From NCBI GenBank assembly GCA_023333565.1, contig JAJKFH010000374.1, forward strand, positions 3,100,001 through 3,164,000: 64,000 bases of DNA. Direction: 5' to 3'. The notes under the pieces are model-generated. The model was not told where the DNA came from and ran no database searches. It was given only the letters and a program-made list of their open reading frames with translations. A program made the position numbers and the translations under genes. This stretch comes from Puffinus mauretanicus. Taxonomy: Eukaryota; Chordata; Aves; Procellariiformes; Procellariidae. How positions within the stretch are numbered: position 1 is the first letter of the stretch; every line of letters starts with the position of its first letter. Shown here in pieces: positions 56,101-64,000 of this stretch.

Positions 56101-59100
56101 TTCTCTTAGAAAGCAACAGCTTTGGAGAAAAGCCATCTGAGAAAACCTACAGCAATGAAGAATTTGCCTGTATTTGAGGGATGTGGCACCATCTGACACG
56201 TGGACTAGAATCAGAAACCACTGAGCTGTGCGTTTGGAGGAGAATAGAGTGTTCACACTGAGTGCTGGGATAAAAGAAAGGTTCCCTGCAATGGAAAGAT
56301 GTTTTATAATTCATTATTGGGACACAGATCTGAATCTAATCAAATTTGAGTGTTTAGAATTGGGATTGATGATGTCTGACAAGTTCAGCAGAGTAGAGAG
56401 GCAGAGACAAAGGCTAAGGGTAATTAACAGGCACTAAGGTTTCCATTAAGACAGTGACTGTCACACATTCAGGAAAAGTTCAGCTTTCAGCACTCACCTG
56501 TACATGATGAGTAGAACCAGTGCCAGGAACCCCCCTCCATATACTTTTCTAGCTGTAGTGCTCGCTGACCAGAGCCCAGCACAGAACTTCAGTAGTGTGT
56601 CCCAGGTGATTCCTAGGAGAAGGAAGAGGTAGAATCAGGAGCAATGCAGAGGCCTAAAACAGAGCTGCTACATTCAGCAATAGACTGGGCGGACAAAGCT
56701 CTGTTAACAGCAGAAAACCTTGTCGATTTTTAAATTTATTTACCTTGGTAACCTTCAGAACTATAGGGATTGTTTTGTATCAACAGAAGGTTCTTTTTTC
56801 CTACCTTACCATCTGAATAAATGCAAAAGAGATCTGGTCCCCAGCATGGTACAAAATCGCAGAAAAAGCTACCAAGACTGAATTATAAACAGACATGACA
56901 GAAAAGTGGGGGCAGTAAACAAAGGGAAGTAACTCGTATAAAAGCATATGTAAGAACAGTGACACAGCAGAGAATAGGAATCACATCTCTAAATTTAAAT
57001 GCCCTAAGCACTAGACATGACTGCCTCTTCAGGGTGGTAACAAAAAAAAAATTGGCACTGCAAGCTACTTTGTGAAAAACATTTTGAATTAGTCAATGTT
57101 TTCAAGCACTTTGCACAAGCAAGGAGAAAACCTATTAAAAAAATATACTGTTTAGTCTGAAAATATTCAATTTAACAGAATTGTCTTCTTCCAGACTCTA
57201 GTATTTACCTGTCAACATGCTGGAAAAAAGCATGGCAGGAAAGTAGTGGTGAAAGTAGAGAACTCGGCCCATCATAAAAAAAGGCAGGTAATGAAGGAGC
57301 CAGCCCAGTGTGATCTGCCCTCCACCACATAGCACGACTCTGGACAGTTCTGGAACACAAATAAACAGACTTCAGCAGAGGAAAAACTCAACTACAGTTC
57401 CTATTTGCAAGCCTTATCACAGTAAGTAAACTCAACGGGAATGATCTTTGCAGGAAGTCATGTACTGGTCTGAAATTGCTCCAAGCCTCTGCAACATCCT
57501 AGCTGCACTCTTTACAGACATACAAACACTTTTCAGGAAAAGTTATCCAAAAAGATATACAAAGATGTAAGTCTCAAGGGATTGGCAGGAGATTGACCAT
57601 GCTCTGTGTTAAGACTGAACTTGCAGTTTCTCAGACGTACATCAGACTAATTACATCATTCCAGTTTCTGATGTTTTTTATTCTCTCTGCAATGAGACTA
57701 CAAGCCATGGAGATGATCACTTTGCCAGCCTTCCCTGGAAAGAAATGTTGCCTACCTTTCAGAGCCTGGGTAAGGGACTGAGAGCTCTGGTGTCTGCACG
57801 CAGCTTAGCCAATAACTTATTGTCTAACTGCATAGTTTCACATCACATTTTAGAATTCACTTCCCACAAAGAGATCTACAAAATGAAGCAACCATTGACA
57901 TAAACTGGTATGGTCAAAGTGTGACTTATGAGGGTTTGTGAAAAGCTCTATGACCTTGGCATTCGACATAATAAAGGATCATTGCATCTCTTGCATGTCA
58001 TTTTCTTTTCATAAATATCAGGAAACTTTTCTAATTTCAAAACACCATGCATACTACAGCAGCACAGAGCACATGCAGAGCTTTGAGAGCAGGGCATTGA
58101 TCCAACGGGTCTGTCTCCCTTACAGCCAACACAGGTAGCTCCTTGCACTATTTTTGTTGAAGATCTGTCCTGTTCACTATTAAACTATTTGAGAGATGAA
58201 GCTCCCACTCTTTTCCTTGTGGACATTGCTCAATAACATAAGCTCAGTGGTTTCCCACCCTTGGCACACAAACTTTTAAGGTGTCTGCAAAAGTCAGTTG
58301 TGAAAAGGAAGCCTTATTATCAGTAACGTATGTAGGGTAAGTATCTCTACTAGAAAAAACATCTTGGAAGACTGCAGAACGAGCTAAAAACCATGGGACC
58401 AGTAGATCTCTGCATCAGGAAGGTTTCCCTGACATACGTTTTATCACTTTCTCCTACTGATATGTCCAGATCAAATATAGTCTTTCCAACAGATAAGCAT
58501 CTGGTCATTTCTGAGCTGCAGTAATCAATGTAACTGACAGCAATTGTGGCCAACATCTTGATTCTTGAGCAGTTCATAAGCAACTCCCATGCTAGGCTGG
58601 GTGATCACCTGCAGACCAGAGCTGGCATGTGAGCTACTGACTAATCCAAGCCCTTGTCTCCTGCAAGAAAACAAGGCAGCAAAAGCCTACTGAGATTCAT
58701 AAGTTTGGATCACCTTAAGATGCCAGCTTATACCCAGTCCAGCTCTGTACTCTCCAGCAAAGGAGTGGCAAGACTTTTGAGAAGCCACTGATCACATCCC
58801 CTGCCTGTGAGTCACTTCCAGAGCTTTTCTCTTTGGCTAAGTAGGTGTCTCAGGGCCCTTGCTGACCTGAAGATTTCCGATCAAGTCTTACAGGCTTAGG
58901 AAATTTGGCAACTCATCAGGAATGGTCTGCCATGCAAAAAGTGAGATTTATTCATCAGAGTAATAATTTCTAGTATGGAACCCTTTGTTAACAGTCACAT
59001 CATTCAGCGCTACACTTTCAAAGCACTATATAGCTTAGTGTTTTGTACATACAGCTGCCTTGAATGTATTTTGTTCAACCCCCAGGGTTTTAATACAATA

Positions 59101-62100
59101 TAAAAAAAAGATTTTTTTAATACAGGAGTCCCAAGATGAGCTTTCCTGTACCAGGAAACCAGGATGTTACAATAGGGATTCTATAGTGCAGGAGGGATAG
59201 GAAGACTGACCTCACCTTTGAGTTCAGATGTCAGTTGGACACCTCTCTTCAGGGTCACAGCAGTGGAAACTGCCATCAGAAGATATAACCCAATAGTGAC
59301 CAGATTTAGCCACCAAATCACCTACATAGGAAAAAAAGAAAGATTTGGGACTTTAGGCTGGACACAGGAATGCGCATGTGAGAGGAAATGAAAAGCTACA
59401 TGCAAGCATGAAAGTACAATGAGAGAGACAGTCCAAAAGGAGGAGGAGGAAGAGAACCATTGTCACTGGCAGAAGCAAGAGTAAGCTAAAATTTGCTAAA
59501 GACATTGGCTTGGAACCTTCCACTCCAACTTACCGGGTTTCCCAGCAAATAAACTCGATAATCAGTCTCATTGACACCAGAAAAACGCAGGCCCTGAGGA
59601 AACAGACCAGAAGGGAGTAAAATGGGTTTGCATCAATTCAGTTTGTATTTTGCACAGTGTCAAAGGTGAGACAAATTCCCATCCATGCAGCTCAGGTGCT
59701 ACAAAATAAAGCTGACATCACCTTCAATGTAATTAAGAGGTGCTATGATTCAAGAAGCACAGCAAAAGCACTTGAAAACAGAAAGGAAGGTGAATTAATC
59801 AATATACCTGGTAGTTGATTGGCCAGTGCCAAGGTTTGGATGTAACTTCATTGTCCTTTGGTTTGAGGCCACTGTTTCCCTACAGATAAGTCAAGATAAA
59901 ATTTAAATGAGCCAGCAGTTATGCTGCAAAGCCTGCCCAGAAATGTCTGGGTACACAAACAATACATGAATACTCTTCCTGAGTAAAGACTGTTTTCTGA
60001 CTACGTAAACACATCACCTTCTGGAGATGCCCACAATGAGGATGAGTGTTTTAATATTACTGTGCAAGTGAAAGTGTTCTTTGGGTACCATTAGAGGCAA
60101 TATTCTTTCATTTATCTTCTCCAGTTTTTCTGTCACTGAGAATACATGTTGCATAAGCAAGATCTTTGTTCATTAAGAGACTACTTCAACAGGTTTCCCT
60201 CCACTCTGAAATAAAAGCCTCAGAAAGATTATTTCCATGGAAACTCATGCAGGTGCTTCCTTACCTGAGACAGCATTATCACTGGTTGCCATGGAAATGC
60301 TTAGCATTAATAACAACTTGCTTGACTACCTTCTTTCTTTTAAGAATCTGAGAAGAGCTTTACAAACAGTAGCAAATAAAACCTTAGACTCCTTTCTCAA
60401 AACAGTAACTTCTCATTCTTCAGATGAGGGATTTAGGAGCTGGAAGCAGAAGGACTGTGGCCAAGAGCACAAAGAACAATCATGGGAAAGACCATAAAAG
60501 TAGTCCACCTTGAAAATATTAAATCCAGCTCTTTTTTTTATATTCAGGGATAAATAGGGAAAAGGAAAGCAGAAAACACAGCACCTCAATGAACTTTAAA
60601 AAAAGCAGAAGTTTTCCATTTTCAATTCAAACATTTATTGTTCTCATAAGTGTGTGTTTAGCTAATTTTCCTCAATAATATCTTCCTGCCTCACAAATAC
60701 TAATTTAACTTTAAAACCTTCCAGTAGGGTAGGGAAAATTTCCAACTCTCCTTTACAGAACCGAATTTCAGCAGTGGAGGAATTACATAATTGGGCTGTA
60801 GCTAGATGACACCAACAGCAGAGCCAGCATCAAGCCCAAGGCTTCCAAACTTTTGAAAGATTTAACTGCAAGATCACCCCTTTTTCTAAGCAAAAATTAG
60901 CTTAGAAAATTTAGCCCAAAAATCAAGCCCAAGGCTTCCAAACTTTTGAAAGATTTAGCTGCAATATTACCCCTTTTTCTAAGCAAAAATTCATGTAGGT
61001 TGCTGGGGCGTGTAAATTCTGCCCTAGATTGCAGCCATCACCCAGATATCTCAGAAAATGCTATTTCTTTTTGATGCAAGAGAAAGGAGGAAGAAAATTA
61101 TAATCTAGAATTAATGATATCCTACCCGGATCATAACCATGTGGGATTCTAGCAGAATTTCTGCAAAAGAGGGCTTCAAAACATCCAGGCTGATATTGGG
61201 CACTTTAGAAAAAGAGAGAAAAATAGATTAGAAGTCTATATGGTTTACTTTGATTTGCCTCTTTCATAATAAACTAAACTCTCTCCTCCTGTGACAAATC
61301 TGCTTCTAGCACCTCTTTTAATTCCCTACACATTTCATTCATATTTTGCAGTCAAAAGTATCCCCCAGTGAATTTCACAACTGGTGTACTCCTAGATTTC
61401 CTCCTTTACTTCCAGGAGCAAGAGAAATAGCTAAAAGTCCATGAAAAACAGATTTGTATTTCTAGCTGAAATTAGAGACATATTGTTCATGGGCTGCTGT
61501 TTATCTGTAAATGAGCCATGAGTGTGGGAATGTAAAATGCATTACAACAGAAGAGGAAATTCTACCAAGTCAACAGCTCGGGATTCCTCTCCTTTGGTTT
61601 GCATACAGTCGCTCTGAAAGGATGAAGAACACTAGGTTTTTTAGTAATTCAGAACTCAGCCCAAGTCATCTGCAATTCATGGGATGAAAATTGTACCGAA
61701 TAATTCAGGCCAAATGAGGCTGTGACACATATCTAACTCCCGGATAAGACTGGAAGGCCCATCTGTCGTCATTGACAAACTTAGTTCTCTGTCACACTTC
61801 TATTCATTTCTTCGTGGTATTGCAAAGTCATTATTTAGCATGCCCTGGTAAGAGAAGGGCAAAAATACACCAGAACAGGGTGGATCCTAGCTTTTTTAAA
61901 AAAATCATTAAAGTATACATGACATACTCATACCGATGACAATAATTCCCTATTAAACCAATGATGTTAAAAATAACAGCCTATATTGCAGTGCCTATAA
62001 AACTTCACACTTTTGTTACCCATGAAGATCTCAAAATCCTTAAAAACGTCTTTATACTTCCACTACACTTGAAGCATTATCACCAGCTTACAGTACAAAC

Positions 62101-62379
62101 AGTGAAGTAGAAAAAGGCTATGCATCTCTGAACAACTGGCCCAAATTCAGCAAGTTCGCACTTGAGTTGGGAAAGAACACACAAATTCCAAGCACTGAAT
62201 GCCAGTTCTTGCCATCTGATAGTTCATCCCTTCCTTTAACAGCAAGCCAAGAGGCACTCTTAAAGGAAAAGGAAATAAATTACTTACACTTAGGGTTAAT
62301 ATGATCTTCAAAGTTCCAGAGGGAATTGGGAGTCTCCTTCAGGTATGGTGTGCAAGTGACTTCCACTTGTTCCCAACCC
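53195..62379 (-). CDS. POMT2: POMT2, last eight coding exons (5' part outside the window)
   Basis: Exons, in transcript order: 62,288-62,379, 61,126-61,202, 59,808-59,879, 59,534-59,593, 59,216-59,321, 57,209-57,349, 56,498-56,612, 53,195-53,300. All junctions are GT/AG and phases fit, giving about 255 residues. They start at [16 protein letters not shown], pass through [23 protein letters not shown] and the membrane segments [15 protein letters not shown] and [20 protein letters not shown], and end WMDSWEF-stop. This is the C-terminal part of protein O-mannosyltransferase 2, an ER multi-pass enzyme that works with POMT1 to transfer mannose from dolichol-P-mannose to alpha-dystroglycan Ser/Thr. 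The number of exons is consistent with human exons 14-21. The last intron holds a small provirus, antisense. NGB lies downstream as in human. Confidence 0.94.
53464..54049 (+). repeat. 5' LTR of the small provirus
   Basis: 586 bp; contains TGATGTCATGCTCAGCAT (a CRE-like site that has lost its CpG), then CTAAAG where the TATA box would be, and ATTAAA near 53,924. It ends CCACGACA. Confidence 0.92.
54215..54400 (+). pseudogene. gag-leader/RT fusion remnant
   Basis: The frame (no ATG; edge is GTG) reads a hydrophobic stretch, [18 protein letters not shown], then [14 protein letters not shown]. The latter matches MLELQYELESKA of the larger provirus RT (coded at about 31,145-31,195), also at base level. 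It thus joins an N-terminal gag-like hydrophobic segment to mid-RT, marking the internal deletion. No functional product is expected. Confidence 0.6.
54400..55005 (+). repeat. minisatellite, about 12 units of roughly 50 bp
   Basis: Diverged tandem units of the form CTGTGGCTGTGGATAAG...GCTGCAGCAGGTACACC recur about every 48-52 bp, e.g. around 54,440, 54,590, 54,670, 54,770, 54,860 and 54,960. Units vary by substitution and short indel. They follow directly on the RT scrap. Confidence 0.8.
55473..56068 (+). repeat. 3' LTR of the small provirus
   Basis: 596 bp, closely similar to the 5' LTR but with scattered substitutions and small indels along its whole length, for example CAAAGAAGTT for CACAAGAAGCT and GGCGTTTATC for GACGTTCGTC. 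ATTAAA lies near 55,935. Confidence 0.92.
60829..60991 (+). repeat. 93-bp tandem duplication in a POMT2 intron
   Basis: The segment starting ATCAAGCCCAAGGCTTCC at 60,829 recurs at 60,922. The second copy is partial (about 70 bp) and differs at a few bases. Confidence 0.9.
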
Positions 62380-64000
62380 CTGAGGAACAGCACAACAGTT
62401 AGGCACCACCCCACAAAAGATCACTCAATATTTCCAGTTCACATCTGATTTTTTCCCCATTTAGCTTTATAATTCCCCATAACACCTACCATACCACTCA
62501 ACCCCAGCAGCTGCATTCTTACACGCTCTTACGGGCTCTAAGCACCATGTAGAAACCAAAACAGATTTGCAAGGCAGACAACATCAAAATTCTACTGAAT
62601 ATTTGAACCGCATTTCTAACTTTGGGCATCTAAACTAAAAAACCTAGGTCCATACATAAGCAGTGGGATCTTTGAAGATGATGCGTATTGACAACTAGAA
62701 ACTTCTTCAAGTCAACCCTTACAGTCTCTCCAGAACAAAATCCCCATCGTTAAATTAAGTCAATCCATGCCTACAGCAACTGTGTTACAGAAACAAAAGA
62801 ATGACTTTAGATGATCCCACCAACTGTTCATTTAGTCTGTCACCCTATTTCTAGCAGGTCACATCAAACACTTTGGGAGAAAGTGCATCAAACCCTGCAG
62901 TAACGTGGCAGATTAATAGGAAATTTTCTATCAATCACCACTTAGCAGACTTAACACCACTAATTCATTAATTACATTATTTAATCACCACTTAATTCTC
63001 TGAAGGACAGTGATTACTCCCCTTTAAATTCCTAAAAAAAATATAAAAATCCAATATACACTAACCATCCCTATTTGCAGTTAACAAGTATTTTTTCCCC
63101 TCAGCTCTTAATGTCATCAATATTTTGTGGCGACAACTTCCATTCACAGGGCAAATTTGTGTTAGGGAAAAAAAAAATATATATACCCCCTTTCTTGAAT
63201 GCTGTTGACAGATGCAGTGATTTTTTTTTTTTTTTAAGACCAATCGCACTATTTACCCATGAGCCCAGTTTTACTGGTACAGTCTAAATAGCATTTGCAT
63301 TCCAGATACCAGAGGTATCTGCCTGCGCTCACTATGATTCAGCATCCACAGGATTCCTCAGAAGCCCTTTTTACCATAACACAGTGAAGGGAAACCTAAG
63401 CTAGCAGTAACGGAGGCTGCTCTGGAAACAGAAGCAACATGACCGCACAGCCTGCTGCTTCAGGATCCATGTTAGCATCCCACACAATACAGCTTTGCAG
63501 ATACAGCAGCTTGCTTGGCATTATTCTGGATGTCTCTGCATATACCTCATTTTAATGATGAAGATATATAATCCAAGGACATATTAAATCATGACCCCTG
63601 CTAATAGCAGCTTGTTACCGTTGCCCTTGCTTCAGATGCTGCATGCAAAAATGGCAGAAGGTCTTCCAACCACAAAAGAAATTAATACCAATAAAAAGAA
63701 ATTTGGAAGAATATGGTATGGAACAGCATGAACTGCCCCAGTTTCTAGCAATTTTTGTGAATCCCAAGGATAAAATGGGCCCTGAAGAACATGTCTGTCA
63801 TCCCCTCCTGGACTTACCAGATGACAAGATCTATGTCCATGCCACTCTTGGACCTCTCAGTAAGGGATATTTTTTTTCAGAGCTGTATACCTTCACTGTA
63901 ACAGACTGCATAACTCTAACCCAGATCTTCCCCTCTGGTTATATTTTTAGTACCTGCTAGTTACTTTTTTATTCTTTTAAAGGTAAGGAAATGGAGGAAA
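62380..64000. other. POMT2 intron with one unidentified plus-strand frame
   Basis: No further POMT2 exon is seen; the preceding one (ending at the split Trp codon before GWEQ) must lie right of the window. At 63,643-63,960 the plus strand has a 105-codon frame with varied, protein-like composition (LPQFLAIFVNPKDKMGPEE, HPLLDLPDDKIYVHATLG). I do not recognise it. It could be part of a retro-copied gene or chance. Confidence 0.3.

Noticed and set aside
63795..63860. Minus-strand segment with a GTAAGT donor as the next POMT2 exon
   Set aside because: The phase would fit, but the peptide (SGMDIDLVIW) does not resemble the expected POMT2 sequence before GWEQ.

Overview
This is nuclear DNA from a bird. 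The evidence is multi-exon vertebrate genes with GT/AG introns, CpG-island promoters, CR1 LINE 3' ends carrying the avian ATTCTATG-type tail, and ERV-L-like proviruses and LTRs whose termini (TGT...ACA, ending GGTTAAACCACGACA or similar) are common in bird genomes. The species cannot be named from sequence alone.

Left block (1 to about 27.75 kb): the 5' region of GRIP2 on the minus strand, with two homologous copies of its palmitoylation-type first coding exon at 4.1 and 14.7 kb. Next comes the CpG-island promoter and first five coding exons of CCDC174 on the plus strand (20,482-25,960), with a solo LTR in intron 1. GRIP2 and CCDC174 are neighbours in human (3p25), so this block is normal vertebrate synteny. 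CCDC174 stops after exon 5.

Middle (27,752-34,400): a nearly complete ERV-L-like provirus on the minus strand. Its order is LTR, tRNA-Lys-type primer site, gag (with a hydrophobic N-terminus), an in-frame amber codon, protease, a one-base frameshift, then pol with all RT, RNase H and integrase catalytic residues. It has a polypurine tract and LTR but no env.

Right block (34.4-64 kb): NGB (neuroglobin) coding exons 1-3 on the minus strand, with a CR1 in intron 1 and no visible exon 4. Then follows about 14 kb of gene-poor DNA with a second CR1, then the last eight coding exons of POMT2 on the minus strand (62,379-53,195). A small internally deleted provirus lies in its last intron. NGB and POMT2 are neighbours in human (14q24).

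Main result: two unrelated synteny blocks meet at the provirus. CCDC174 and NGB are each cut off on the side facing it. The provirus has no matching target-site duplication, although both other LTR elements in the window have perfect 5-bp duplications. The left LTR also differs from the right LTR mainly in its outer 120 bp. This is either an ERV-mediated rearrangement that broke two genes or, more likely, an assembly mis-join through a repeated provirus. Any use of this window should treat 27.7-34.4 kb as a suspected chimeric junction.
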